Assembly: GCF_026017845.1 (NCBI RefSeq) | Contig: NZ_CP100416.1 | Location: forward strand, 5,820,906-5,884,905 | DNA from: Amycolatopsis mediterranei | GTDB lineage: Bacteria > Actinomycetota > Actinomycetes > Mycobacteriales > Pseudonocardiaceae | Length of the DNA: 64,000 nt | Direction: 5' to 3' | Shown: positions 8,213 through 16,944 of the stretch, in pieces | Numbering within the stretch: the first letter of the stretch is position 1 | Layout: every line of letters begins with the position of its first letter | Position numbers and translations under genes: made by a program | Notes under the pieces: generated by a model | Told to the model about the DNA's origin: nothing | Databases searched by the model: none | Seen by the model: the letters and a program-made list of their open reading frames with translations, nothing else

Positions 8213-9312
8213 TACTCCTCGAGCAGGCCGCGCCGGGCCAGCTCCGGCCGGACGCCGTCGCCGAACCAGTACGCCTCCTCCAGGTGCGGGTAGCCCGACA
8301 GCACGAACTCGCTCACGCCGACGCTGTGGTACTCCTCGATCAGGTCCGCGACCTCCTCGTGGCTGCCGACCAGCGCGGTCCCCGCACCACCGCGGACGAG
8401 ACCGACACCCGCCCACAGGTTGGGGTGGATCTCCAGCCCGCGGACCCCGCCGTCGTGCTTCCCGCGGTGCAGCGCGACCATCCGCTGCTGGCCGACCGAC
8501 TCGCTGGCGGCCAGCTGCGCCTGCGCCTTCGCGACCTGGTCCGGGCTCAGCGCGTCGAGCAGCTTCTGCGCCTCCGCCCAGGCTTCGGCCGAAGTGTCGC
8601 GCGAGATCGTGTGCAGCCGGACGCCGAACCGGATCGGCCGGTCCCCGGCCAGTTCACGCACCTTGCCGATCTTTTCGGCGACCTGCGCGGGCGGCTCGCC
8701 CCAGGTCAGGTAGACGTCGGCGTGCCGGGCCGCGACCGGCAGCGCGGCCGGTGACGAGCCGCCGAAGTAGATCGGCGGCACCGGGTCCGGCGCGGCCAGC
8801 GTGGTCGCGCCTTCGACCTGCAGGTGCTCACCCTCGAAGCTGAACGGCTCGCCGGACCACACCCCGCGCACGATGGTCAGGAACTCGTCGGTTCGGGCGT
8901 ACCGGGCGTCGTGGTCGTGCCAGTCGCCGAAGCGGCGCTGCTCCACCGCGTCGCCACCGGTGACGATGTTGAGCAGCACCCGGCCGCCGGACAGGCGCTG
9001 GAAGGTCCCCGCCATCTGCGCGGCCAGGGTCGGTGAGATGACGCCCGGGCGGAACGCGACCAGGAACTTCAGCCGGGTCGTCTCGCGGATCAGCGCGGCC
9101 GTGGTGAGCCAGGCGTCCTCGCACCACGTGCCGGTCGGCGTCAGGACGCCCTCGAAGCCCTGCCGCTCGGCGGCGCGGGCGACCTGGGCCAGGTAGTCCA
9201 GGTCCGGGTCGCGCTGGGCGGCGGGGCCCGCGGCCCGGTTGGCGTGGAAGCGTTCCACGATCGTGCGGCCGTCACCGCTGGTGGGCAGGAACCAGTGCAG
9301 CCTGATGCTCAT
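8209..9312 (-). CDS. ssuD: FMNH2-dependent alkanesulfonate monooxygenase
   Basis: A 367-residue SsuD, which releases sulfite from alkanesulfonates using reduced flavin and O2 in the cytoplasm. Diagnostic stretches are LHWFLPTSGDGRTIV at the N-terminus, GVLTPTGTWCEDAWL, LKFLVAFRPGVISPT, the IYFGGSSPAA flavin-phosphate region, YLTWGEPPAQV, and the C-terminal NLWAGVGLVRGGAGTALVG and FVLSGYPHLEEAYWFG. The frame is open far upstream, but ATG at 9312 overlaps the ssuA stop (ATGA) and gives the usual N-terminus. It is the last gene of ssuC-B-A-D. No flavin reductase (SsuE) gene is present in the window. Confidence 0.95.
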   Translation of the reverse strand: MSIRLHWFLPTSGDGRTIVERFHANRAAGPAAQRDPDLDYLAQVARAAERQGFEGVLTPTGTWCEDAWLTTAALIRETTRLKFLVAFRPGVISPTLAAQMAGTFQRLSGGRVLLNIVTGGDAVEQRRFGDWHDHDARYARTDEFLTIVRGVWSGEPFSFEGEHLQVEGATTLAAPDPVPPIYFGGSSPAALPVAARHADVYLTWGEPPAQVAEKIGKVRELAGDRPIRFGVRLHTISRDTSAEAWAEAQKLLDALSPDQVAKAQAQLAASESVGQQRMVALHRGKHDGGVRGLEIHPNLWAGVGLVRGGAGTALVGSHEEVADLIEEYHSVGVSEFVLSGYPHLEEAYWFGDGVRPELARRGLLEEY

Positions 9313-10316
9313 CCGTTGCTCCTCGCCTGGTCCAGGTCGGGACCGTACCGCCGGTCGACGAAGGCGGCGAAGTCCACCTTGCCCGGCAAAGTCTTCTCGT
9401 CGGTGAAGGCGTCCGCGAGCTGCTGCTCGGAGGCCACCACGGCGTCGTCCAGCACGATCGGCAGGTCGCGGCCCGCTTCGACGGCCTTCCGCGCGACCTC
9501 GAGCTTCAGCCCGGTCTCCGCGGCCCACGCCTGCGCCCACTCTTCGCGGTGCGTGTCGGCCCACTTCTGCGCCTTGACCACGCGGACCGCGAAGTCGCGC
9601 AGGGCGGAGTTCTTGCCGGGGTCGCCGAGTGCGGCCGTGCTCGCGGTCAGGAAGCCCAGGCCGTTGGATGCGCCGCGGCCGTCGGCCAGCACCCGCGCGT
9701 GGGCCTCGATCTGCGCCTGCGCGGTGTAGGGGTCCCAGATCGCCCAGGCGTCGATCGTGTGCTGGGTGAACGCGGCGTACGCCTCGGCCGGCTGCAGGAA
9801 GGTCAGCTTCCCGTCCTTGGTGGACAAGCCGTTGCGGTGCAGCGTGTTCAGCAGCTGCCCGTGCGCGGAGGAGCCCTTGGCGACGCCGATCGTCTTGCCC
9901 TTCAGCGAAGCGGCGTCCTGCAGCGGCGAATCCGGCGGCACGAGCACGGCTTCCCGCTCGACGTTGCTGCGCGACACGCTGATCACCTTGATCTTCGCCT
10001 TCGCGGCGGCCGCGAAGATCGGCGGCGTGTTGCCGACGCGCCCGGTGTCGATGGCGCCGGCCGAGGCGGCTTCCAGCAGGGGCGGACCCGAGGTGAACGT
10101 CGCCCATTCGATCTTGTACGGCGTCCCCTGCAGGAGGTTCGCCGCGGTGAGCAGGGACTTCACGCCGCCCTTCTGGTCGCCCACCTTGAGCGTCACCTTC
10201 GCCAGGTCGGCCGCGCTCACCGCGGTCGGCACCGGTGCTTCACCGCCGGTCGCCGTGCCGCACGAGGACACCGCGAGAGCCGCCGCAACGGCCAATATTC
10301 CCTTACGCCACAGCAT
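9309..10316 (-). CDS. ssuA: Aliphatic sulfonate ABC transporter substrate-binding lipoprotein
   Basis: A 335-residue periplasmic-type binding protein of the SsuA/TauA/NrtA group. The signal peptide ends at a lipobox (LAVSSCG, Cys about 19). The mature domain shows LKVGDQKGGVKSLLTAANLL, IEWATFTSGPPLLEAASAGAIDTG, KGKTIGVAKGSSAHGQLL and TIDAWAIWDPYTA, all typical of sulfonate binders. It lies between ssuB (14-bp overlap) and ssuD (4-bp overlap), so the operon is tightly coupled. Taurine or nitrate specificity is less likely given ssuD. Confidence 0.92.
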   Translation of the reverse strand: MLWRKGILAVAAALAVSSCGTATGGEAPVPTAVSAADLAKVTLKVGDQKGGVKSLLTAANLLQGTPYKIEWATFTSGPPLLEAASAGAIDTGRVGNTPPIFAAAAKAKIKVISVSRSNVEREAVLVPPDSPLQDAASLKGKTIGVAKGSSAHGQLLNTLHRNGLSTKDGKLTFLQPAEAYAAFTQHTIDAWAIWDPYTAQAQIEAHARVLADGRGASNGLGFLTASTAALGDPGKNSALRDFAVRVVKAQKWADTHREEWAQAWAAETGLKLEVARKAVEAGRDLPIVLDDAVVASEQQLADAFTDEKTLPGKVDFAAFVDRRYGPDLDQARSNG

Positions 10317-11007
10317 CTTCGGTCACTCCCAGGTCGGCCAGCACGCGGCGGCGGAGGTCGTCGTGGCCGGCGGTTTCGCGCGGCCGGTGTGCGGCCACGA
10401 TCCGGCCGCCGTCGAGCACCAGGACGCGGTCGGCGAGCCGCAGGGCCTCGTCGACGTCGTGGGTCACCAGCAGCACGCCCGGCCGGTGCCGCCGCCAGAG
10501 GTCCTGGACCAGGCCGTGCATGGAGATCCGGGTGAGCGCGTCCAGGGCACCGAACGGCTCGTCGAGCAGCAGCAGGCCGGGTTCGCGCACCAGCGCGCGG
10601 GCCAGCGACACGCGCTGGGCCTCGCCGCCGGACAGCGTGAGCGGCCAGTCGTCGGCGTGCTCGGCCAGGTGCACTTCGGCCAAGGCCTTCTCGGCCAGTG
10701 CCCGGTTGCGGGACTTCGCGACGCCATCCTGACGCAGGCCGAGGACGACGTTGCGCCAGACCTTCCGCCACGGCAGCAGTCTCGGCTGCTGGAACGCGAC
10801 CGAGACGGTCCCGGTGACTTCCACGCTGCCTTCGACGGCACCGTCGAGGCCGGCGAGGACCCGCAGGAGCGTCGACTTGCCGGACCCGCTGCGGCCGAGC
10901 AGGGCGACGAACTCACCGCGCTCGACGGTCAGGTCGAGTCCACTGAGGACGGTCCGCTCGCCGAACCGCTTGGTGAGGCCGCGGACCTCGGCTACCGGGT
11001 TCGCCAC
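10303..11007 (-). CDS. ssuB: Sulfonate ABC transporter ATP-binding protein
   Basis: A 234-residue ABC ATPase. Walker A is GRSGSGKST, the Q-loop is in VAFQQPRLLPW, the signature is LSGGEAQRVSLARAL, Walker B is LLLLDEPFGALD and the switch histidine is in VTHDVDEAL. The start is GTG at 11005-11007, giving VANPVAEVRGLTKRF, and it lies inside the last codons of ssuC (16-bp overlap). The frame is open much further upstream, but only as antiparallel noise over ssuC. It energises uptake together with SsuC and SsuA. Confidence 0.92.
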   Translation of the reverse strand: MANPVAEVRGLTKRFGERTVLSGLDLTVERGEFVALLGRSGSGKSTLLRVLAGLDGAVEGSVEVTGTVSVAFQQPRLLPWRKVWRNVVLGLRQDGVAKSRNRALAEKALAEVHLAEHADDWPLTLSGGEAQRVSLARALVREPGLLLLDEPFGALDALTRISMHGLVQDLWRRHRPGVLLVTHDVDEALRLADRVLVLDGGRIVAAHRPRETAGHDDLRRRVLADLGVTEDAVA

Positions 11008-11810
11008 CGCAGCACCTTCCGTTCGAGCAGCCGGACCAGCGCGTCGGTGACCAGGCCGAGCAGGGCGTACAGGACCAGCCCGACGACCACGACGTCGGTG
11101 CGCAGGAATTCCCGCGCGTTGTTGATGAGGTAGCCGACCCCGGCGTCGGCGTTGACCGTCTCGCCGACGATCAACGCGAGCCAGGCGAGGCCGAGCGACT
11201 GCCGCAGCCCGACGAGCGCCTGCGGCAGCGCGCCGGGCACGACGACGTGCCAGAGCCGTTCCGCGCGGCTGAACCCGAGCGACCGCGAGGCTTCGACGAG
11301 GGCCGGGTCGGCGCCGCGGATTCCCGAGTGGACGTTGAGGTAGAGCGGGAAGGCCACGCCGAGGGCGACCAGCACGATCTTCGTCTCTTCGCCGATGCCG
11401 AACCACAGGATGAACAGCGGGATCAGGCCGAGGAACGGCAGCGTGCGCAGCATCTGCACCGGCGGGTCGACCAGGGCTTCGCCCCAGCGCGACAGCCCGG
11501 AGACGATGCCGAGCAGGACACCGGCGACCGCGCCGAGCGCGAAGCCGGCGCCGACCCGGCCGAGCGAAACGGCGAAGGCGTCCCCGAGTTCGCCGCTGCG
11601 CGCGGCTTCGAGGCCGGCCTGCACGACCGTCCACGGTGCACTGAGCTTGTCGGGCGGCAGGACGCCGGTGGCGCTGACGAGCTGCCAGGCGGCGAGGAGC
11701 ACCACCGGGCTGATCCAGCGCCGGAGATCGGGCCGCCGCACGGCGGTGCGCGGCGGCTCGGCGGCGCGTTTCCGGGCGCGCGTGAGCACGCCCGTGGTGG
11801 AAATCGACAC
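10992..11810 (-). CDS. ssuC: Sulfonate ABC transporter permease
   Basis: A 272-residue permease with about six transmembrane helices and the BPD-transport EAA loop (EASRSLGFSRAERLWHVVVPGALPQALVGLRQSLGLAW, about residues 170-207). It is the first gene of the ssu operon. The 125 bp upstream (11811-11935) must contain the operon promoter. They include an imperfect inverted repeat, GTGAACA-CCCCG-TGTTTCAC, at 11898-11917 that could be a regulatory site. No LysR- or CysB-like regulator lies nearby. Confidence 0.92.
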   Translation of the reverse strand: MSISTTGVLTRARKRAAEPPRTAVRRPDLRRWISPVVLLAAWQLVSATGVLPPDKLSAPWTVVQAGLEAARSGELGDAFAVSLGRVGAGFALGAVAGVLLGIVSGLSRWGEALVDPPVQMLRTLPFLGLIPLFILWFGIGEETKIVLVALGVAFPLYLNVHSGIRGADPALVEASRSLGFSRAERLWHVVVPGALPQALVGLRQSLGLAWLALIVGETVNADAGVGYLINNAREFLRTDVVVVGLVLYALLGLVTDALVRLLERKVLRWRTR

Positions 11811-11935
11811 GGATTTCTCCCGGGGACGGGGATGTTCGGGATGGCGTGATCCCGACCTTCCGGTCCCCGGGAAGCGAAGTCAATCGGCGCCCACTCCGTG
11901 AACACCCCGTGTTTCACCCCGTGGACGCACTTGTT

Positions 11936-12646
11936 TCAGCCGCCGAACATGACCTTCCATTCGTCGAGCGACCGCGGCCGGTAGACGAAGTTGGTGCGCT
12001 TGACCTCCGAGAGCGCGGCGGACGGCTCGGCCGAGTACTGGTGCCCGGGGTGGACGACCGGATCGCCCGGCAAGCCGGCGAGCGCCTGCAGGCTGCGGTA
12101 GATCTCTTCGGCGTCACCGCCCGGGAAGTCGGTGCGGCCACAGCCTTCCAGGAAGAGCGTGTCACCGGAGACGAGCTTGTCCTCGACCAGGAAGCACTGG
12201 CTGCCCGGCGTGTGCCCTGGCGTGTGCAGCAGCCGGATGGGAATGGCGCCGACCTCGAGGACGTCGTCGTGGTCGTGCGCGCGCAGGTCGGTGCCGGACA
12301 CGCCGGTGACCCGCCGGACCCACTCGGTCTCGGCGCCGTTGACGTGGATCGGCACCTGCTCGATCGCGAGCAGCTCGGCGATCCCGGGCAGGGAGAAGCC
12401 GAGCATCTCGCCGCCGACGTGGTCGGGGTGGTGGTGGGTGGCCAGCACACCGGTGAGCCGCATCCCGTCCTGCGCCAGGACGTCGAGCAGGTCCCGCACC
12501 GCGTAGGCCGGGTCGACGATGACGGCGTCCCCGGTTTCGCGGTCCCCGATCAGGTAGGCGAAGTTCGCCATCTGCGTCGCGACGGGGTCGCCGACGGCGA
12601 AGTCACGCCCGGCGAGCAGCTGCCGGAAGTAGAGCCGATCTGCCAT
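11936..12646 (-). CDS. MBL-fold metallo-hydrolase (glyoxalase II / sulfur dioxygenase-like)
   Basis: A 236-residue metallo-beta-lactamase-fold enzyme. The metal ligands are THHHPDH (HxHxDH, about residues 90-96), HTPGH, SGDTLF and HPGHQY. The order resembles glyoxalase II or persulfide dioxygenase, which act on thioesters or glutathione/mycothiol persulfides. The position next to a sulfonate operon makes a sulfur role attractive but unproven. The start is ATG at 12646. The damaged PheS-like ligase gene lies 9 bp upstream, so the two were probably co-transcribed. Confidence 0.8.
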   Translation of the reverse strand: MADRLYFRQLLAGRDFAVGDPVATQMANFAYLIGDRETGDAVIVDPAYAVRDLLDVLAQDGMRLTGVLATHHHPDHVGGEMLGFSLPGIAELLAIEQVPIHVNGAETEWVRRVTGVSGTDLRAHDHDDVLEVGAIPIRLLHTPGHTPGSQCFLVEDKLVSGDTLFLEGCGRTDFPGGDAEEIYRSLQALAGLPGDPVVHPGHQYSAEPSAALSEVKRTNFVYRPRSLDEWKVMFGG

Positions 12647-12655
12647 GGGCCCACC

Positions 12656-13452
12656 CTACGGGGTGGTCCACTCGTGGGCGCTTCCCTGGTGGAGCGCCGC
12701 GTAGGCCCGGTCTCTCAGGACGTTCGCCTCGGCGTCGGACAGCGTCCGGTCCAGGGGTCTGAGCACCAGCCGGACCAGGAGGTTCTTCTGGTCCGGGCGG
12801 ACGCCCAGCCGGGCTCGTGCCTGCGGTGGGAGCCCGGCGTACGGCGTTTCCTGCCGGATCTCGACCGCCTCGACGACGCCGGCGTCTTCGCCGAGGGCGT
12901 CGCGGACGCGGTCGCCGAGGTCCTCGGCCCGGTCGTGGGCGTCGACGGCGATCGAGAGGTCACGGCGTACCGGCGGCAGGGCGGAGACCGGGCGGTAGGG
13001 CGCGAGGTCGGTCATCTGGGCGGCGACCGCCGGGGCGGCTTCGCGCAGCAGCCGGATGTCCGGGATGCCCTTGCGCAGCATCAGCATCCGGTCGAGGCCC
13101 AGGCCGAGGGCGAGCCCGGACCAGGTTCCGTCCAGTCCGGCCCGGGCGAGGACGGCGGGGTGGGCCCGGCCGCATTCGGCGACCTCCACCCACGCACCCT
13201 CGGGTCCGACGTCCAGCTGCGCACCGTCCACTGTGTACGGATGTCGCCGCGGTTCGAGTCTCACGTCGCGGTCCGGGACGAGGGCGCCGGCCATCTCCTC
13301 GAGATCGGCGCGGGTGGTGGGGCCGCGGGTGATCCGCCACAGGTCGAGCTGGTAGGGCGTGCCGCTGTGCAGCCGGTCGATGCTGTCCCGGCGGTAGACG
13401 ATGCCCGCGCAGACGAGCAGGACGTCTTCGGCGGGCTTCGCGGCCAGCGCCC
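12656..13452 (-). pseudogene. PheS-related class II ligase (SrmL-like), 5' end replaced by repeats
   Basis: The conserved part encodes the second half of a class II aminoacyl-tRNA synthetase core related to PheS. Motif 2 is VYRRDSIDRLHSGTPYQLDLWR and motif 3 is GLALGLGLDRMLMLRKG, followed by an FDX-ACB-like C-terminal domain (PPVRRDLSIAVDAHD). Motif 1 and the preceding ~100 residues expected in such ligases are absent. Upstream of about 13452 the frame runs into pentanucleotide repeats that translate into low-complexity RCAAL and GLAWPG strings, with no ribosome-site-backed start. It resembles the stand-alone actinobacterial 'PheS-related mystery ligase' SrmL, not the true PheS. I read it as a degraded or 5'-truncated gene; expression from the repeat-encoded ATG at 13717 cannot be excluded. 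Confidence 0.65.
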
Positions 13453-13745
13453 GCAGTGCAGCGCAGCGCAGCGCAGCGCAGCGAGGATCATCGCGGTGGA
13501 GTGGCTGCGGCCAGGCTAGCCAGCCGGGCCAGGCTAGCCGAATCGGCCCGAGGCACCCCAGGCCAAGCCAACCGGGCCAGCCCAGCCGGGCCGAGCAGAA
13601 CCCGCCCGAGCCGAGACACCCCAGGCCAAGCCAGCGAGCCAGGCCGAGCTGAGGCCGGCCATGCCAGGGCTGAGCTGAGCTGGGCAGGCCAGGCCAGGCC
13701 AGGCCAGGCCGAGCCAAGGCTGGTCAGGCAAGCCGGCAACCGGCA
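13453..13745. repeat. Simple-sequence block: GCAGC pentamers and AGGCC-type degenerate repeats
   Basis: Bases 13453-13482 are six consecutive pentamers (GCAGT then five GCAGC). From about 13506 to 13740 the sequence is a patchwork of CCAGG, CCAAG, CCGAG and GGCTAG-like pentamers, including five exact AGGCC units at 13686-13710. The block replaces the 5' portion of the PheS-like ligase gene and ends about 60 bp before the DinB gene. It looks like replication-slippage expansion. Confidence 0.85.
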
Positions 13746-13802
13746 ACCCGCACCGAGACCCGGACCACCGTCTCGTCCCCCCACCGCCTACTCACCTCCG
13801 CG

Positions 13803-14315
13803 TCACTCACCCACCTCCCCGTCCGCCAGCTCGCGCAGCACGTCCAGATGCCCGACGTGCCGCGCCGTCTCCTGCACCACGTGCGCCAGCACCCACCGCA
13901 CGGTGAACTCCGATCGCCGCCGCGTGCGGTCGTCCGGGCTCAGTCCGCGCAGCGCCTTCTCCACCCGGCCCCACTCCGCCTTGTACGCCGCCACCACCGA
14001 CGCCGGCGTGTCGTCCGGTCCGACGTCCCAGCTCGGGTCCGGGCTGCCCGCCCACAGTGACGGCAGGTCCGCCCCGCCGGCCTCGATCGACAGCCACCAG
14101 CGCTCCACCGCCGTCAGGTGCTTCACCACGCCCAGTGCGCTCATTCGCGGCGATGCCGGCAGCGGCGTCGCCGTGGCCTGCGGCAACGTCAGCCCCGCCA
14201 GCTTGTTCACCGCCGTCGCGCGCAGGAACTGCAGGAAGTCCAGCAACAGGCGCAGCTCGTCGGACGCCACCGGAGCGGGCCAGTGGCGATACGTCTTCGA
14301 ACTTGTGTTCGACAT
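13803..14315 (-). CDS. DinB / DUF664 family protein
   Basis: A 170-residue four-helix-bundle protein of the DinB superfamily, which includes putative metal-dependent thiol enzymes such as mycothiol transferases. Visible are LLLDFLQFLRATAVNKLAGL, the helix-start His in VVKHLTAVERWW, and the C-terminal AHVVQETARHVGHLDVLRE with paired His residues; together these supply the usual three-His metal site. The start is ATG at 14315 (MSNTSSK); a longer frame exists but its extra 41 residues are basic and unlike the family. It is divergent from the DMT transporter gene by 44 bp. Confidence 0.8.
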   Translation of the reverse strand: MSNTSSKTYRHWPAPVASDELRLLLDFLQFLRATAVNKLAGLTLPQATATPLPASPRMSALGVVKHLTAVERWWLSIEAGGADLPSLWAGSPDPSWDVGPDDTPASVVAAYKAEWGRVEKALRGLSPDDRTRRRSEFTVRWVLAHVVQETARHVGHLDVLRELADGEVGE

Positions 14316-14359
14316 GGCCGCACCGTACCCCAGCGGACCGACAAAATAGAGTGACCGGC

Positions 14360-15220
14360 ATGTGGTGGGGACTGCTCTGCGCTCTGGGCGCGGCATGCGC
14401 GTACGGCGTGGCTTCGGTGATGCAGTCGGTCGCCGCACGGGCCACGGACACCGGGGCCGACGGGGTCGACCCGAAACTGCTGGTCCGGGTGCTCGGCCAG
14501 GGGAAGTTCGTGCTCGGGCTGTCCCTGGACGTCCTCGGGTTCGTCGCGCAGATCGTGGCCCTCCACGTCCTGCCGTTGTTCGTGGTGCAGGCCGCGCTCG
14601 CCGCCAGCCTCGCCGTGACCGCCGTCGCCGCGCGGTTCCTCGGCGTGCGGCTCGGCCGCCGCGAATGGGCCGCCGTCGGCGTCGTGTGCGCCGGGCTCGC
14701 CCTGCTCGGCACCGCCGCCGAAAGCGAGGGCTCCGACCCGGTCGGGCTCGGCTTCCGGCTCGTCCTCATCGCCGCGGTCGCCGTCCTCGGCTTGGCCGGG
14801 ATCGTCGCGGGCAAGGCGAACCGCCGGATCCGGACGCCGGCGCTCGGGCTCGTCGCCGGGCTGTGCTTCGGCGTCGTCGCCATCGCCGGCCGGATCATCC
14901 CCAGCCTCGCGCCGCTCGACCTGCTCACCGACCCCGCGACCTACACCGTCGCGGTCGCCGGCGGGTTGGCGATGCTGTTCTACGCGACGGCGTTGCAGCG
15001 CGGGAGCGTCACCACCTCGACCGCGATGATGGTGCTCGGCGAGACGATCTTCCCGTCACTGGTCGGCGTGCTGGCGCTCGGCGACCGCACCCGGCCGGGC
15101 TTCGCGTTCGTCGCCGTCGCCGGGTTCACGCTCGCCGTGGTGGCCGCGCTCGCGTTGGCCCGGTTCGGCGAGCCGGCGACCGAACCGCGGAATGAGACGA
15201 AGCCGACCGTGCTCCCGTAA
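14360..15220 (+). CDS. DMT-superfamily (EamA-like) membrane transporter
   Basis: A 286-residue inner-membrane protein with about nine to ten hydrophobic helices in two repeats (for example GLLCALGAACAYGVASVMQ, VVQAALAASLAVTAVAARFLG, MLFYATALQRGSVTTSTAMMVLGETIFPSLVG). This is the typical arrangement of drug/metabolite-type transporters. The ATG at 14360 has a weak GTGACCG upstream. It ends 9 bp before the iron box of the ABC exporter pair and is probably not part of that operon. The substrate is unknown. Confidence 0.75.
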   Translation: MWWGLLCALGAACAYGVASVMQSVAARATDTGADGVDPKLLVRVLGQGKFVLGLSLDVLGFVAQIVALHVLPLFVVQAALAASLAVTAVAARFLGVRLGRREWAAVGVVCAGLALLGTAAESEGSDPVGLGFRLVLIAAVAVLGLAGIVAGKANRRIRTPALGLVAGLCFGVVAIAGRIIPSLAPLDLLTDPATYTVAVAGGLAMLFYATALQRGSVTTSTAMMVLGETIFPSLVGVLALGDRTRPGFAFVAVAGFTLAVVAALALARFGEPATEPRNETKPTVLP

Positions 15221-15229
15221 CTTGTTTAC

Positions 15230-15248
15230 TTAGACTAGCCTTACCTAT
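15230..15248. promoter_or_regulatory. Iron box (DtxR/IdeR-type) before the ABC exporter pair
   Basis: TTAGACTAGCCTTACCTAT matches the DtxR/IdeR 19-mer consensus TTAGGTTAGGCTAACCTAA at 14 of 19 positions by eye. It ends 25 bp before the GTG of the first ABC gene, so iron-replete repression is expected. Confidence 0.75.
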
Positions 15249-15273
15249 CCCAGCTCTGGACAGGGAGGCGCGG

Positions 15274-16944
15274 GTGCGCACGACGGGACGGCAGGTCCTC
15301 CGCCGGTCGATCGCCGGGCAACGACGATCGGTGGCGCTCGCGGCGCTCCTGACCGCGGGCCACCAAGGCGGCGAAGCACTGGTCCCGGTGGTGATCGGCG
15401 TGGTCATCGACCAGGCCGTCGCGGGCGGCTCGGTGGGCACACTCCTGTTCTGGCTGGCGGTGTTGGGCGTGCTTTTCGCCGCGCTGTCAACCAGCTACCG
15501 CCTCGGTGCCCGCTTCGGCGAGCGCGCCGCCGAACGCGCGGCCCACGACCTGCGCCTCGACGTCGGACGCCGGGTGCTGCACCCCGGCGGCGTGGCCGGC
15601 TCCGGCACCCTCGCCGGCGAGCTGGTGAGCATCGGGACCTCGGACGCCCAACGCGTCGGCACCGTCAACGGTGTCCTGCCCTTCGGCGTCGCCGGCCTGG
15701 CCGGGCTGCTGGTCAGCGCCGTTGCCCTGCTCACCATGTCGCTGCCGCTCGGCCTGCTCGTGCTGCTCGGCACGCCGCCGATGCTGTACCTGGCGCACCT
15801 GATCGGGAAGCCCCTCGAGCGCCGCAGCGAGGCCGAGCAGGAGCGGTCGGCGGTCGCCTCCGGCGTCGCCACGGACCTCGTCGCCGGGCTGCGCGTGCTC
15901 AAGGGCGTCGGCGCCGAACGCGCCGCCGTCGACCGCTACCGGCGGACCAGCCAGGACTCGCTGCGAGCGACCCTGCGCGCCGCCCGCGCCCAGGCCTGGC
16001 ACAACGGCGCACTGCTGGCGCTCACCGGGATCTTCATCGCCGTCGTCGCCTTCGTCGGCGGCAACCTCGCCGCGGCGGGCGACATCACCGTCGGCGACCT
16101 GGTCGCCGCGGTCGGGCTCGCGCAGTACCTGATCACGCCGTTCAGCATCTTTTCGTGGGTCAACGGCGAGCTGGCGCAGGGCCGGGCGTCGGCCGCGCGG
16201 ATCGCCGAGGTGCTGAACGCGGCCCACGCCGTCGGAGCCGGGGACGCGGTGCTGCCGGTACCGGCGGCCGGGCACGTCAAGCTGTCCGCGCTGAACCGCG
16301 GCGCCCTGCGTGACGTCGGTTTCGAGGCGCGCCCGGGTGAGCTGCTGGGTGTGGTGGCCACCGACCCGGCCGCCGCGACCGACCTCCTGGACTGCCTGGG
16401 CCGCGCCGCCGATCCGGTGGGCGGTTCGGTGTCGGTCGACTCGGTCGATCTGTCCACAGTGGATCCCGGCCGGGTCCGCGAAGTGGTGCTGGTCGCCGCG
16501 CACGACGCGGACCTGTTCGCCGGGACGCTCGCCGAGAACGTGGCCACCGGGCCGAAGACCGCCGAAGCGATGACCGCGGCCGCCGTCGACGAGGTGGCGA
16601 GCGCGCTGCCCGACGGCGTCGCGACCGCCGTCACCGAACGCGGGCGGTCGCTCTCGGGCGGGCAGCGCCAGCGGGTCGCACTCGCCCGGGCGCTCGCCGC
16701 CGACGCGCCGGTGCTGGTGCTGCACGACCCGACGACCGCGGTCGACACGGTCACCGAGGCGCGGATCGCCGCCGGGCTCGCCGAACTGCGGCGCGGCCGC
16801 ACCACGATCCTCGTGACGACCAGCCCGGCGCTGCTGGCCGCCACCGACCGCGTCGTCCTGCTCGACGACGGGCGCGTCGCGGGCGAAGGCAGTCACGCCG
16901 AACTGGCCGGCCGTCCCGACTACCGAGCGGCGGTGCTGTCATGA
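15274..16944 (+). CDS. ABC exporter subunit 1 (TMD-NBD, degenerate Walker A and B)
   Basis: A 556-residue half-transporter with an N-terminal membrane domain of about six helices and a C-terminal ATPase. Walker A is lost: where GxxGxGKS/T is expected the sequence is GVVATDPAAATD. The signature LSGGQRQRVALARAL is intact. Walker B reads LVLHDPTTAVD and lacks the catalytic Glu. The partner gene, overlapping by 4 bp, has the complementary defects, so the two form a heterodimer with a single consensus ATP site. The location between an iron box and the siderophore genes suggests siderophore export, or IrtAB-like handling of the ferric form. GTG at 15274 follows GGGAGGCG. Confidence 0.85.
   Translation: MRTTGRQVLRRSIAGQRRSVALAALLTAGHQGGEALVPVVIGVVIDQAVAGGSVGTLLFWLAVLGVLFAALSTSYRLGARFGERAAERAAHDLRLDVGRRVLHPGGVAGSGTLAGELVSIGTSDAQRVGTVNGVLPFGVAGLAGLLVSAVALLTMSLPLGLLVLLGTPPMLYLAHLIGKPLERRSEAEQERSAVASGVATDLVAGLRVLKGVGAERAAVDRYRRTSQDSLRATLRAARAQAWHNGALLALTGIFIAVVAFVGGNLAAAGDITVGDLVAAVGLAQYLITPFSIFSWVNGELAQGRASAARIAEVLNAAHAVGAGDAVLPVPAAGHVKLSALNRGALRDVGFEARPGELLGVVATDPAAATDLLDCLGRAADPVGGSVSVDSVDLSTVDPGRVREVVLVAAHDADLFAGTLAENVATGPKTAEAMTAAAVDEVASALPDGVATAVTERGRSLSGGQRQRVALARALAADAPVLVLHDPTTAVDTVTEARIAAGLAELRRGRTTILVTTSPALLAATDRVVLLDDGRVAGEGSHAELAGRPDYRAAVLS

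Noticed and set aside
12656..13717. An intact 353-residue ligase starting at 13717.
   Set aside because: Its first ~90 residues come from pentanucleotide repeats, motif 1 is missing and there is no ribosome site, so it is treated as degraded.
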